Origin: an uncultured bacterium
Lineage (GTDB): Bacteria; Bacillota; Clostridia; Lachnospirales; Lachnospiraceae
Length of the DNA: 25,309 nucleotides
NCBI GenBank assembly: GCA_947088515.1
Contig: CAMUHA010000019.1
Location: 1 to 25,309 of the forward strand
Reading direction: 5' to 3'
Part shown: positions 14,658 to 23,488 of the stretch, one piece after another
How the letters are laid out: the number at the start of each line of letters is the position of its first letter
How positions within the stretch are numbered: the first letter of the stretch is position 1
Made by a program: the position numbers and the translations under genes
The notes under the pieces: model-generated
Told to the model about the DNA's origin: nothing
Database searches by the model: none
What the model saw: only the letters and a program-made list of their open reading frames with translations

Positions 14658-15929
14658 TTATATTTCATCAATTGCTTTTCCAATATCATGGCGCATATAT
14701 TTATTCTCAAAAGTCACCCATTCCGCCGCCTCATACGCATGTTTTCTTGCTTCTTTTAAATCTTTCCCCTTGGCAGTGACTCCAAGAACCCTTCCGCCGT
14801 TTGTCACAATCCCCTTATCTGTCATTTTCGTTCCGGCATGGAAACAAAAATAAGAATCCTGTCCATCAAACTTCTCAAGTCCGTTAATTACAAATCCCTT
14901 TTCGTATTTAACCGGATAGCCGTCTGACGCTAACACTACACATACGGCCGCATTATCTTCAAACTGAAGGTCAATCTCTTCAAGTCTTCCGTCTATACAA
15001 GCTTCCATTACTTCAATAATATCGTTTTTCATCCTTGGCAGCACCACCTGGGCTTCAGGGTCACCAAATCTGGCATTATACTCAAGCACTCTTGGCCCTT
15101 TATCAGTAAGCATAAGTCCAAAGAAAATAATTCCCTTAAATTCCCTGCCCTCCGCTGCCATGGCATCTACTGTTGCCTGATAAATATATTTTTTACAAAA
15201 TTCGTCCACTTCTTTCGTGTAAAAGGGGCTGGGTGAAAAAGTACCCATACCGCCGGTGTTTAATCCTGTATCCCCATCTCCTGCCCGTTTATGGTCCTGT
15301 GCAGAAGTCATGGTCTTTATGGTTCTGCCATCCACATATGATAAAACAGACACCTCCCTGCCTGTCAAAAACTCTTCAATTACAAGGCGGCTTCCGGCAT
15401 CGCCAAACTGCTTATCCTGCATAATGGTCTTAACCCCGTCTTTTGCCTCCTTAAGATTCTTACAGATAAGCACCCCTTTTCCAAGGGCCAGCCCGTCTGC
15501 CTTTAGCACAATGGGAAAATCAACCCTTTCCAGATAGCTGATGGCATCCTCTGCACAGTCAAAAGTCTCATAACTGGCTGTAGGAATATGATATTTTTTC
15601 ATAAGGTTCTTGGAAAAAGCCTTACTTCCTTCTATAACCGCTGCATTTTTTCTCGGCCCAAAAACACGCAGTCCCTCTTTTTCCAGTTCGTCCACAAGAC
15701 CGCCTACCAGCGGATCATCCATTCCCACAATGGTAAGGTCAATTTCTTTTTCTTTTGCAAACGCCGTTATCCTGTCAAACTCCATCGGACCAATAGGCAC
15801 GCATTCTGCAATCTGCCCAATTCCCGCATTGCCGGGCGCACAATATATCCTGCTGACTTTTTTGCTTTTTGCAACGCTTGCGGCAATAGCATGTTCTCTG
15901 CCGCCTCCTCCAACAATCAGTACTTTCAA
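14658..15929 (-). CDS. purD: Phosphoribosylamine-glycine ligase (GAR synthetase)
   Basis: PurD ligates glycine to phosphoribosylamine using ATP, step 2 of de novo purine synthesis. The 423-aa protein starts at a TTG (15929) that overlaps the purN stop (TTGA), with GGGG 11 nt upstream. The N-terminal fold MKVLIVGGGGREHAIA is diagnostic. The ATP-grasp domain follows with PIVLKADGLALGKGV, EEFLTGREVSVL and GMGTFSPSPFY, then EYNARFGDPEAQVVLPRM. The C-terminal GRVLGVTAKG segment is standard. Length is normal. The unusual start codon together with the overlap suggests translational coupling to purN. Confidence 0.97.
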   Translation of the reverse strand: MKVLIVGGGGREHAIAASVAKSKKVSRIYCAPGNAGIGQIAECVPIGPMEFDRITAFAKEKEIDLTIVGMDDPLVGGLVDELEKEGLRVFGPRKNAAVIEGSKAFSKNLMKKYHIPTASYETFDCAEDAISYLERVDFPIVLKADGLALGKGVLICKNLKEAKDGVKTIMQDKQFGDAGSRLVIEEFLTGREVSVLSYVDGRTIKTMTSAQDHKRAGDGDTGLNTGGMGTFSPSPFYTKEVDEFCKKYIYQATVDAMAAEGREFKGIIFFGLMLTDKGPRVLEYNARFGDPEAQVVLPRMKNDIIEVMEACIDGRLEEIDLQFEDNAAVCVVLASDGYPVKYEKGFVINGLEKFDGQDSYFCFHAGTKMTDKGIVTNGGRVLGVTAKGKDLKEARKHAYEAAEWVTFENKYMRHDIGKAIDEI

Positions 15930-16537
15930 TTCTCTTTCCCCTTTCCTGCTTTTTGCAGGGCAATTTCATTAATTGCCTTTGGCAATATAATCCATTCCGC
16001 CTCTTCCATCACTCTGCGCTGAAGGCTTTCTGGCGTATCCTCCTTTAGGATTTCCACCGCCTTCTGGCAAATAATTTCTCCTGTATCTGTTCCCTCATCC
16101 ACAAAATGAACTGTAGCCCCGGTTATCTTAACGCCCCTTGCAAGCGCTTCCTTATGTACCTTAAGCCCATAGTACCCTTTCCCGCAAAAAGAGGGAATCA
16201 GAGATGGATGGATATTTATAATCCGGTTCCTGTACCTTTTTATCAAATCTTCCGGCAATATCACAAGAAAGCCGGCAAGCACAATCAAATCAGGGGCAAG
16301 TTCATCTATTTTTCCTAAAAAAGCCCTGTTAAACGCCTCCCTGTTTTCAAACCTCTTCGGTGAAATGCAATAAGCCGCAATATTAGCGCTTTCCGCCCGC
16401 TTCAGCGCATAAGCGCTCTCATTGTTGCTGATAACACCTGTTATTTGTGTGTTTTTTATGGTTCCATTATCTATGCCGTCAATAATCGCCTGGAGATTGG
16501 TTCCTCCGCCGGAAACGCATACTACAATATTCAGCAT
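15926..16537 (-). CDS. purN: Phosphoribosylglycinamide formyltransferase (GAR transformylase)
   Basis: PurN transfers a formyl group from 10-formyl-tetrahydrofolate to GAR, step 3 of purine synthesis. The 203-aa product begins MLNIVVCVSGGGTNLQAII. It carries the catalytic Asn-His pair in IINIHPSLIPSF and the Asp in the GATVHFVDEGTDTG loop. Its ATG lies 7 nt inside the end of purM, so the two overlap. It belongs to the purE-M-N-D operon. Assignment is firm. Confidence 0.97.
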   Translation of the reverse strand: MLNIVVCVSGGGTNLQAIIDGIDNGTIKNTQITGVISNNESAYALKRAESANIAAYCISPKRFENREAFNRAFLGKIDELAPDLIVLAGFLVILPEDLIKRYRNRIINIHPSLIPSFCGKGYYGLKVHKEALARGVKITGATVHFVDEGTDTGEIICQKAVEILKEDTPESLQRRVMEEAEWIILPKAINEIALQKAGKGKEN

Positions 16538-17556
16538 ATTTCCACTCCCTTTTCTCCGGCTTCCATTCTTCCTATTATAAACGCATTCTCTCCTGCTGCC
16601 TTTAAAGTCTCTATTGCCTTATCCGCATCGGAAGGCGCAAGGGTAAGAGTCATTCCAATTCCCATATTGTAGGTATTATACATCATCTTTTCTTCAAGAT
16701 TTCCCTTTTCCTGCATCAGCTTGAAGACAGCTGGCAGCTGGTAACTGCTTTTTTCCACCACTGCCCGGATTCCTTCTGGCAGCATTCTGGGAATATTTTC
16801 GTAAAAACCGCCTCCGGTAATATGACTGCATCCCTTAATTGTAATGCCTGCTTCTTTTACGCTTTTTAAGGCCTTTACATAGATTTTGGTAGGTGTAAGC
16901 AATGCTTCCCCCAATGTACTTCCCAGCTCCTCATAATATGTCTCAAGGCCTTCTTTGGTCATATCAAATATTTGTCTTACAAGAGAAAATCCATTGCTGT
17001 GAACACCGGAAGATGCAATTCCCAAAAGAACATCGCCTGACTTAATGTTCTCTCCTGTAATCAGGTCCTTTTCATCCACCACACCTACAGCAAAGCCTGC
17101 TAAGTCATATTCGTCTTCCGGATAAAAACCGGGCATTTCAGCAGTTTCCCCGCCAATAAGTGCAGCCTTCGCCTGACGGCATCCATCTGCAACGCCCTTT
17201 ACAATTGAAGCAATCTTGTCAGGATAATTTTTGCCGCAGGCAATATAGTCAAGGAAAAACAGTGGTTCTCCGCCTGCACAGGCAATGTCGTTCACGCACA
17301 TGGCCACACAGTCAATTCCCACCGTATCATGCTTATCCATAAGGAAGGCAAGCTTTAGCTTGGTTCCCACGCCGTCTGTCCCGGATACCAGTGTAGGCTT
17401 TTCCATATTCTTAATTGCAGAAAGGGAAAAAGCTCCTGAAAAACCTCCCAGTCCTCCCAGTACCTCTGGCCGCGCAGTCTCCTTTACATATTTCTTAATC
17501 AGCTCTACACTGCGGTAGCCTGCTTCAATATCCACTCCGGCTTTCTTATAGTCCAT
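16531..17556 (-). CDS. purM: Phosphoribosylformylglycinamidine cyclo-ligase (AIR synthetase)
   Basis: PurM closes the imidazole ring of AIR with ATP, step 5 of purine synthesis. The 341-aa protein starts MDYKKAGVDIEAGYRSVELIK, with GGTGG upstream. It shows the ATP-binding signature TLVSGTDGVGTKLKLAF, then GIDCVAMCVNDIACAGGEPLFFLDYIACGK, and ALIGGETAEMPGFY. The C-terminal half has the HITGGGFYENIPRML motif. Length and order are typical. It follows purE by 45 nt and overlaps purN. Confidence 0.97.
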   Translation of the reverse strand: MDYKKAGVDIEAGYRSVELIKKYVKETARPEVLGGLGGFSGAFSLSAIKNMEKPTLVSGTDGVGTKLKLAFLMDKHDTVGIDCVAMCVNDIACAGGEPLFFLDYIACGKNYPDKIASIVKGVADGCRQAKAALIGGETAEMPGFYPEDEYDLAGFAVGVVDEKDLITGENIKSGDVLLGIASSGVHSNGFSLVRQIFDMTKEGLETYYEELGSTLGEALLTPTKIYVKALKSVKEAGITIKGCSHITGGGFYENIPRMLPEGIRAVVEKSSYQLPAVFKLMQEKGNLEEKMMYNTYNMGIGMTLTLAPSDADKAIETLKAAGENAFIIGRMEAGEKGVEIC

Positions 17557-17601
17557 TTTTCCACCCGTACCTTTCCCTTTTTAAGTAATCTGACAGCCAT
17601 T

Positions 17602-18102
17602 TTAATATTCTTTATATCCAACCCTGCCAAGCCTTTCGTCCTTCTTTTGGACACTTGTCTTTAAACTCTGACTATATGCTTTCAACCTCTGTAAAAGCTC
17701 CTTATCAGAAGTTGCCAGAATTTTTGCCGCAAGAAGTCCCGCATTAGCGCCGCCGTTGATGGCAACTGTCGCCACTGGAATTCCCTGTGGCATCTGTACA
17801 ATGGAATACAGGGAATCTCTTCCTCCAAGGGAAGCTGTGTGCATGGGAATGCCAATTACAGGCATTGGAAAAATCGCTGCGCACATCCCCGGAAGATGCG
17901 CCGCCATACCAGCTCCCGCAATAATAACCTTAAATCCCTTTTCTTCCGCTGTCTTTGCATATTCAAAAAACACATCCGGTTCCCTGTGCGCGGAGATAAT
18001 ATTCATTTCAAAAGAAACTCCAAGTTCTGTAAGGACATCCGCCGCCTTTGCCATAACCGGCATATCCGAATCACTGCCCATCACTATTCCAACCTGTGCC
18101 AT
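17602..18102 (-). CDS. purE: N5-carboxyaminoimidazole ribonucleotide mutase
   Basis: PurE moves the carboxyl group on the AIR ring to give CAIR, step 6 of purine synthesis. The 166-aa product starts MAQVGIVMGSDSDMPVM. The active-site histidine is in NIISAHREPD, and the substrate-binding loop is AGAGMAAHLPGM. The ATG at 18102 was chosen over one at 18117 because GGGAGG lies 8 nt upstream of it and the family begins there. It is the first gene of the purE-M-N-D operon and follows a promoter-like sequence at 18142-18171. PurK is not in the window. Confidence 0.96.
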   Translation of the reverse strand: MAQVGIVMGSDSDMPVMAKAADVLTELGVSFEMNIISAHREPDVFFEYAKTAEEKGFKVIIAGAGMAAHLPGMCAAIFPMPVIGIPMHTASLGGRDSLYSIVQMPQGIPVATVAINGGANAGLLAAKILATSDKELLQRLKAYSQSLKTSVQKKDERLGRVGYKEY

Positions 18103-18141
18103 AGCTCTGCCTCCCATTTTCTGTTCCTGTTATTCTATAAC

Positions 18142-18171
18142 ATCATACTATAAAATACTTCTCTTATGCAA
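18142..18171 (-). promoter_or_regulatory. Promoter of the purE-M-N-D operon
   Basis: On the minus strand TTGCAT (18166-18171) and TATGAT (18142-18147) are 18 nt apart, immediately after the aminopeptidase stop and about 40 nt before the purE start. No purine riboswitch or PurR box is obvious in the short leader. Confidence 0.55.
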
Positions 18172-20283
18172 CTATATTCTGCCGTCAAGGGGAATGTTTA
18201 ATTCCTCACAGCCCGGCAGCACAAACCTTCCTTCTTCAATAATGGATATCACACTCTCATCATGGGTTACAACACTGACCTCACCAAGTTCATCATAGGG
18301 AATCGTTATATCTGTATGGCAGTTAAAATATGCGGAAGGGTCCTTTTCTTTTCTTCTGATAGAATAAGTATTATCCCTTGCAATAATCTCCTTTCCGTCA
18401 GGATTATAAACCGCCACATCCTCTGCATGGGAATAACAGGTATCTCCTACCGCAAAGTGGGGGCCTGTCTTTTCCGCTATTAATATAGGAAGCTTATCTT
18501 CAATTCCATACTTTCTCGCCGCCACAAAAGCGGTGGTGTTGGTGCCAATTGCAAACTCGCCTAATGGCAGTGTGTCATGATGGACGAGTACATTATCCTT
18601 GATATATTTTCGGTTCTGTTCCTCATTTTCAAAATTGCTGCAAGTATAGTCTGTTACCATTCCGTCCTTAAGAACCAGCGTGATATCTTTATATTCCATT
18701 TCGTTTAAATATACCCGGCTGACATGAAGAACCCCTTCTGTCCCTTCAAGCGCCGGAGAGGTGAACACTTCTCCCACCGGAATGTTGACATCCGCCACAC
18801 AATTTTCAAAGTTCGTCTGCTTTTCCCTATCTTCAAGGGTATGAAGCATAACCTTTATATTGGTTTTGTTCCCCTTCATTCCCTTGACCAGCACATATTT
18901 TCCTTTATCCAGCGTGTCTATTATCTTCTGCTGCATCTTCTGGTAAAGTTTGTAATCAAGAGTGTTAATCTTTATAACTTCATCAAAAATTTCTTCATAA
19001 TCTTTTCCTATTTCCGGCACAGGGAATGCGATAATGGTAAAGCTTCTCTCTTCTCCCTTAATATACTGGTTTTGAAGTTCCCCTGCTGCCGACATATATT
19101 CCACCATCAGTTTCTGCTGGGTTTTAGATAAATGAAGGGATTCAGGCTTTTCCTTAAGCTCTGCCGGTTTTTCCCCAAAAACCTCCACCAAGGCGGGACC
19201 TCCAAATACTGCCGCCTCATTTTTATACTTTTCGTAGCTTTCCCTTTGGGCCTCCATACGCACCTGAACCAGCCTTTTGTCAAGCACAAGGGCCTGGTCA
19301 TCCTTGTGGTCAAAGTCATACTGCCTGTTAGGAATTGCGCCGTAATATCCGACCCGGCTCATTCCTCTTCCCTGTAAAATATTGGATGATGCACGATAGA
19401 TTGTGGGCTTTAATCCTATCCTTTCAAAGTTTTCCACTGCCAGTTTTATCATTGGCTCAAATCCAAGGCAATAGCGGATATTAACTGTTTTCTTTTTGGA
19501 AATATCCTTACTGGTGACTTCAAATCCAATCCGGTACCCCTCTGTATAAGTATCCGCCATCCTGCACAGCGTTTCCTTAGGCAGAAAATACAGATGCTCC
19601 CAGGTCTTTAACTCATTTTCAGTGACATATTCTCCATAATAATAAAGATATCTGGGGTCAGAAAGGTCTCCCTCAATCATATCCCGCGCAAAATTTTCTT
19701 CCGGCAGCAGCGTCTCCCTTAGCTGTTTTTCTGTCGCCTCTTTTGTATAGTCACTTACATACCAATAAACAATGTCTTTGAGTGTTTCCAGTTTAGGCGG
19801 TCTTTTGCTCTCCTCCATTTCACAGCAGAAAGAACCGTAAATCTCCAGAAACAGTTCCATGCGGATTACCATATCCTCCAGCCGTCTCTCATAGGCAAAA
19901 GGAATCATGCTTCGCAGCTCCCCATACAGAAAACACAAAAGCTGCCCATAGTTTTCTCCTAATCTTGCTGCGCTCACAGAAGGATTGGCATAGCTTTTGT
20001 CATAGTTTTCAGGAAGAATGTCTTCATACAGCCTGTAGTTTCTGTCTTTTAATTCTGAAACAGGACACTTTTTTAATCCATCTGCCAGGATAAAATCATA
20101 GTTTTCACAAACCATCCCTATAAACCGGGCCATATCCACAAAATATTCCCAAAATTCCTGGTTTGTGATCTCGTCTTTCCCATCTATGTGCACTGCCGCA
20201 TCAGATATTTGTCCTTTCATCTCCCCAAGACTTATCTCCTGTATCCGTTCTCTTGCCAGTGAAAATCTTTCTTCTACCATCAT
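18172..20283 (-). CDS. M29-type aminopeptidase with an N-terminal extension
   Basis: The 703-aa protein has a C-terminal half resembling M29 metallo-aminopeptidases (AmpS/PepS, aminopeptidase T). The expected metal ligands are visible in order: Glu in GEVFTSP, Glu in LGEFAIGTN, His and Tyr in EKTGPHFAVGDTCYSH, and His and Asp in NCHTDITIP. These enzymes remove N-terminal residues from peptides in the cytoplasm. Usual M29 proteins are about 370-410 aa. Here roughly 300 extra N-terminal residues form a largely helical region I do not recognise, with no signal peptide. The start overlaps the stop of the membrane protein upstream (ATGA), and AGGAG lies 10 nt before it. The pairing suggests a coupled role, but substrates are unknown. 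Confidence 0.8.
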   Translation of the reverse strand: MMVEERFSLARERIQEISLGEMKGQISDAAVHIDGKDEITNQEFWEYFVDMARFIGMVCENYDFILADGLKKCPVSELKDRNYRLYEDILPENYDKSYANPSVSAARLGENYGQLLCFLYGELRSMIPFAYERRLEDMVIRMELFLEIYGSFCCEMEESKRPPKLETLKDIVYWYVSDYTKEATEKQLRETLLPEENFARDMIEGDLSDPRYLYYYGEYVTENELKTWEHLYFLPKETLCRMADTYTEGYRIGFEVTSKDISKKKTVNIRYCLGFEPMIKLAVENFERIGLKPTIYRASSNILQGRGMSRVGYYGAIPNRQYDFDHKDDQALVLDKRLVQVRMEAQRESYEKYKNEAAVFGGPALVEVFGEKPAELKEKPESLHLSKTQQKLMVEYMSAAGELQNQYIKGEERSFTIIAFPVPEIGKDYEEIFDEVIKINTLDYKLYQKMQQKIIDTLDKGKYVLVKGMKGNKTNIKVMLHTLEDREKQTNFENCVADVNIPVGEVFTSPALEGTEGVLHVSRVYLNEMEYKDITLVLKDGMVTDYTCSNFENEEQNRKYIKDNVLVHHDTLPLGEFAIGTNTTAFVAARKYGIEDKLPILIAEKTGPHFAVGDTCYSHAEDVAVYNPDGKEIIARDNTYSIRRKEKDPSAYFNCHTDITIPYDELGEVSVVTHDESVISIIEEGRFVLPGCEELNIPLDGRI

Positions 20284-20603
20284 TCTACATACGCTCCTGC
20301 AAATAATATAAGACTAAGCATTCCAAAAGCCAGGATATTTAAAAAAATTCCCAGCACAATAAACAGTTTGAACTTTTCCTTTTCTGTAGTAGACCATAAA
20401 CCCAAAACCAGTCCCACTATCATATATACCACGGCAAGAAGCGCTGCTGCCGTGTTCCGGTCAGAAGGTGCGCCATCACTTAAATAAGATAAGTAAACTG
20501 CCGTTCCCAGCGTGATATTGGCCAGCATCCCAAGTATGGTGGACATAATTCCCTTTTTCGGATGCTCCTTATTTGTGAAAATATATCCTTTCTTTCTTAA
20601 CAT
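20280..20603 (-). CDS. Small three-pass membrane protein, DUF6142-like
   Basis: This 107-aa protein begins with a basic stretch (MLRKKGYIFTNKEHPKKG), followed by three hydrophobic segments at about residues 20-40, 52-70 and 78-104 separated by short polar loops. The NKEHPKKGIMSTILG opening matches my recollection of DUF6142 proteins from Lachnospiraceae. No catalytic residues are evident. Only a weak GGCAGG precedes the ATG. The stop overlaps the aminopeptidase start, so the two are translationally coupled. Confidence 0.65.
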   Translation of the reverse strand: MLRKKGYIFTNKEHPKKGIMSTILGMLANITLGTAVYLSYLSDGAPSDRNTAAALLAVVYMIVGLVLGLWSTTEKEKFKLFIVLGIFLNILAFGMLSLILFAGAYVE

Positions 20604-20633
20604 CCTGCCGTTCTCTTTCTGTTTCTATTCATC

Positions 20634-20677
20634 AGAAAGAGGGCATTTCTCTTTTTTGAAAAATGCCCCTCTCTTTA
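20634..20677 (-). terminator. Hairpin between the 50-aa membrane peptide and the DUF6142-like gene
   Basis: GAGGGCATTT pairs with AAATGCCCCTC, with one bulged C, around an AT-rich loop. It overlaps the stop codon of the 50-aa gene. The minus-strand T-tract after it is short (TTTCTG), so termination may be partial. Confidence 0.55.
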
Positions 20678-20827
20678 AAATAAAATCTTTGATTTACCTG
20701 CTAACAGCTTTGAACCGCCTACAATCATCAATATGCCGCAGACTACCCCTGTTACCAGTGTCACAACACCCACAGCGATACTCGTTGCCCCTGCACCGCC
20801 CATAATCTTATAAACTTTTTCTTCCAT
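20675..20827 (-). CDS. 50-aa single-pass or hairpin membrane peptide
   Basis: A minus-strand frame from ATG 20827 to TAA 20675 encodes 50 residues. AAAGGGG lies 7 nt upstream of this ATG; an in-frame ATG at 20833 is too close to it. The sequence opens MEEKVYKIMGGAGATSIAVG. A long hydrophobic glycine-rich stretch then runs to GGSKLLAGK. The glycine motifs (GGAGA, GGSKLL) and basic end suggest two short packed helices. Lachnospiraceae carry similar unnamed peptides, but I have no function for it. It is 36 nt downstream of pyrE in the same direction. Confidence 0.65.
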   Translation of the reverse strand: MEEKVYKIMGGAGATSIAVGVVTLVTGVVCGILMIVGGSKLLAGKSKILF

Positions 20828-20863
20828 ATTCATGCCCCTTTCCTGATAGATATGAAATAAGTA

Positions 20864-21547
20864 TTACCTTAAGACGCCTGCACCATACTCTTCATAATAT
20901 GCGTCAATTGCTCCTTTAATTTTGTCATCTATAAAAATCTGTCCTTTGTAAGGCTTGTTATATAAATACTCTGTCACTTCCTGCATATTGACTATGGCTT
21001 TAGCCTCAAAACCATATTTCTCTCTGATTTCCTCCAGGGCGCTTTTTTCTGTTTGTCCCTTTTCCATCCGGTTTAAAGAAACCATCAGCCCCTTTACAAT
21101 AACATCCGCCTGCGCGCGGATAATGGGATATGTTTCTTCAATAGACTTACCGGAGGTAGTTACATCCTCAATAATAACAACCCTGTCACCATCTTTTAAT
21201 TTACTTCCCAGCAAAATGCCTGTATCCCCGTGGTCTTTTACTTCCTTCCGGTTGGAACAGTAACGGATATCCTTTCCATATAATTCACTTATAGCCATGA
21301 CCGTTGCCACAGAAAGGGGAATTCCTTTGTAAGCCGGTCCAAAAAGCACATCAAAATCAAGGCCATAATTATCATGAATTGCCTTTGCATAATACTCTCC
21401 CAGCTTACGGAGCTGGGTTCCGGTCACATATCCGCCTGCATTCATAAAAAAAGGAGATTTTCTTCCGCTTTTTAATGTAAATTCGCCAAATTTTAAAACC
21501 TGACTGTCCACCATGAACTCAATAAATTGTTTCTTATAATCTTCCAT
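20864..21547 (-). CDS. pyrE: Orotate phosphoribosyltransferase
   Basis: PyrE joins orotate to PRPP to form OMP in pyrimidine synthesis. The 227-aa protein starts MEDYKKQFIEFMVDSQVLKFGEFTLKSGR, the usual opening. The flexible catalytic loop is NRKEVKDHGDTG, and the PRPP-binding motif is VVIIEDVTTSGKS. The start at 21547 has GGAGG 11 nt upstream; the frame remains open to 21622, but that extension overlaps the promoter. It is slightly longer than E. coli PyrE (213 aa), with a C-terminal tail seen in clostridial versions. It is separated from the other pyr genes here. Confidence 0.95.
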   Translation of the reverse strand: MEDYKKQFIEFMVDSQVLKFGEFTLKSGRKSPFFMNAGGYVTGTQLRKLGEYYAKAIHDNYGLDFDVLFGPAYKGIPLSVATVMAISELYGKDIRYCSNRKEVKDHGDTGILLGSKLKDGDRVVIIEDVTTSGKSIEETYPIIRAQADVIVKGLMVSLNRMEKGQTEKSALEEIREKYGFEAKAIVNMQEVTEYLYNKPYKGQIFIDDKIKGAIDAYYEEYGAGVLR

Positions 21548-21613
21548 ATATCTTAAAACCTCCGTATTTATGGGATTTCCAATCCGGGAAAGAATCATTA
21601 AATATTTTCCCAA

Positions 21614-21642
21614 TTTTACCACATTTAATATTTATATTCAAT
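21614..21642 (-). promoter_or_regulatory. pyrE promoter
   Basis: On the minus strand TTGAAT (21637-21642), a 17-nt spacer and TAAAAT (21614-21619), preceded by TGG (extended -10), form a near-consensus sigma-A promoter. It lies about 65 nt before the pyrE start. No pyr attenuator stem is evident in the leader. Confidence 0.65.
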
Positions 21643-21709
21643 CATTTTTGTTTTTTATTCCCATATACCCGCAAAATGTTGCTAATCAAATAGCTTTACA
21701 CTTTTTTCA

Positions 21710-23359
21710 TCACATTTCAATTCCATACCACTTTATTTTAAAGCCTTGCTCTGTTTTGACCATTTCCATATCCAGACAGACCGTGGCCCCGTCCGCTTCC
21801 GTATCTCCCTTATATTCATAAAATACCCTGCTGCACACCCCCACAGGCAGATTTCCCTCTGGCAGCCCTCCAATATAGGTATCTTCAATCTGTCCGGCAT
21901 TTTCAGGATAAGGGTATAAGTCTATGCTGTCACTATAGTCTTCTGCAAGCAACATTCCCAGACGTTCCCCGTCTCCATGAAAATAGGCGGATGCAAAATC
22001 TCTGGCCATCTGTTCCATCGCCAGTGCATCTTCTGACTTTTCATTGCTGTTTTCCCTCTGCATTCCATTTTCATCCGGGTCCAGACTAATAGCCTCCTGA
22101 CCGTCAAAGAACATTCTGCCGTTATATACGCCGCAGCGCCGGTACCAGCCGTTTCCATAGGTCTTCATATCCTCTTCCAGCCGGTATACTTTTTGGGCTT
22201 CTCCTCCTGTTCTTGGCACACGCAGCAGATAGCTTTCCTCTACCCGGTTATTTTCCATATTATAGCCAATATCCCTTCTTTGCAGAATATATACATAGTC
22301 CTTATCGTAATTTACCAGGGAAATTTCCGCCCACTCTCTTGACTGTCTTGCAAAAAACTTTTCAGATTGTCTGGTTTCAAAGTCGATGTACCAGATTTCT
22401 CCCTTTGATGCAAAATAATACAGCCCTGTATCTGTTACCAGCATTGGAAAGCCAACAGCGTCACACAGATGTTCATAGGCGCCATCCTCATTTTCGAAAT
22501 AAATACCAAACATCAGTTCATCCTTATACCGGCTGACCACTTGTCTGCCCTGTAACATTTTCTTACAGGATGCCACATCCACAATAGCCTGGTATTTATC
22601 CTCCTGTTCTTCCACCAGACGCCAATACTCCTGCGTATCTATGCCTGCGTTCAATTTTGCCAGTTCCAGAGCCATATAATCATTGTACTCCTTATACAAA
22701 AAGTCCTCCGCATCCTTGTCCAGTGAACTTACAATTTCCCCCTCCTGATTTAAAGCAAAGCCAATCCCCTGCCCATATCCTTCCATCACATATAAATTTC
22801 CTTCATAAACAGATATCCCATACAGAGCTTCATATTTTTGGCTAAAAGCAGCAAGCAAATCCACAATCTCGCGGGTGTCCAGATTCATCCGGTAAATTGT
22901 GGCCGCATTTTCCCCTCCTCTTTGCGTTGCCCCGCAAAAATATAAAAAGTTCCCGTCTATTTCCATCCCTCTCCTAAGCTTATAGGTATTTTCAAAAAGT
23001 AATTCTTCCTCCCCCACTCCCCCTTCTATATAATAAATGCCATTTTCCCTTGCAAGATAAATGTTATTCTGATAAACCCTGATTATCTCATTATATTCAT
23101 GATTATAATCAAACTCTTTTGTCTCTTCACTTCCAGCAGTGTCTTTAAACGCATCCTCTTCCAGCTGCCCGTCCTGTGTTTCATTATCTGCCGCTGTACC
23201 CTCTATAGACTTGCTTTGATAAGAAGAGCCATCATAATCCTCTTTCTTCCCTTCCCCATCCTCCTGTTTATATCCGCAGGAAACAATAAACCCCATAGCT
23301 AGGACAACGGCAATTACAAGGCTTCCTCTGCTCTTTTTTCTTTTCTTTGTGTCAAACAT
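21710..23359 (-). CDS. Large secreted lipoprotein with beta-propeller-like repeats
   Basis: The 549-aa protein has a type II signal peptide: a basic N-terminus (KKRKKSRG), a hydrophobic core and the lipobox FIVSC, with the lipid-bearing Cys at 28. An acidic Ser/Glu/Asp-rich linker follows to about residue 85. The middle (about 90-400) is built of short 'IYYI..G....L..' and 'LYVMEGYG' type strands, like DUF5050/propeller repeats. The last 110 residues (MARDFASAYFHGDGERLGMLLAEDYSD...) resemble an NTF2-like domain. I cannot name a substrate. Its start has GAGAGGA 8 nt upstream, and it follows a 30-codon ORF and a strong promoter. Confidence 0.75.
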   Translation of the reverse strand: MFDTKKRKKSRGSLVIAVVLAMGFIVSCGYKQEDGEGKKEDYDGSSYQSKSIEGTAADNETQDGQLEEDAFKDTAGSEETKEFDYNHEYNEIIRVYQNNIYLARENGIYYIEGGVGEEELLFENTYKLRRGMEIDGNFLYFCGATQRGGENAATIYRMNLDTREIVDLLAAFSQKYEALYGISVYEGNLYVMEGYGQGIGFALNQEGEIVSSLDKDAEDFLYKEYNDYMALELAKLNAGIDTQEYWRLVEEQEDKYQAIVDVASCKKMLQGRQVVSRYKDELMFGIYFENEDGAYEHLCDAVGFPMLVTDTGLYYFASKGEIWYIDFETRQSEKFFARQSREWAEISLVNYDKDYVYILQRRDIGYNMENNRVEESYLLRVPRTGGEAQKVYRLEEDMKTYGNGWYRRCGVYNGRMFFDGQEAISLDPDENGMQRENSNEKSEDALAMEQMARDFASAYFHGDGERLGMLLAEDYSDSIDLYPYPENAGQIEDTYIGGLPEGNLPVGVCSRVFYEYKGDTEADGATVCLDMEMVKTEQGFKIKWYGIEM

Positions 23360-23376
23360 AAAATCTATCCTCTCTT

Positions 23377-23469
23377 TTATCCATCTTTTTTCTGTAACTT
23401 CTCACAGATATCAGAAATGAAGCAACATGACTTCTTAATCAGAAATATTGTCTGCCGCTGCAACTCCAT
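23377..23469 (-). CDS. 30-aa leader ORF before the lipoprotein gene
   Basis: AAAGGTGAT sits 5 nt upstream of the ATG at 23469, and the frame ends at a TAA at 23377, 17 nt before the lipoprotein start. It encodes a basic peptide beginning MELQRQTIFLIKKSCCFISD. The frame is open further upstream to 23571, but that part contains the promoter and operator at 23489-23537, so the shorter start is preferred. It may be a leader peptide or simply translational coupling. No homolog is recalled. Confidence 0.45.
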   Translation of the reverse strand: MELQRQTIFLIKKSCCFISDICEKLQKKDG

Positions 23470-23488
23470 ATATATCACCTTTGATAAT

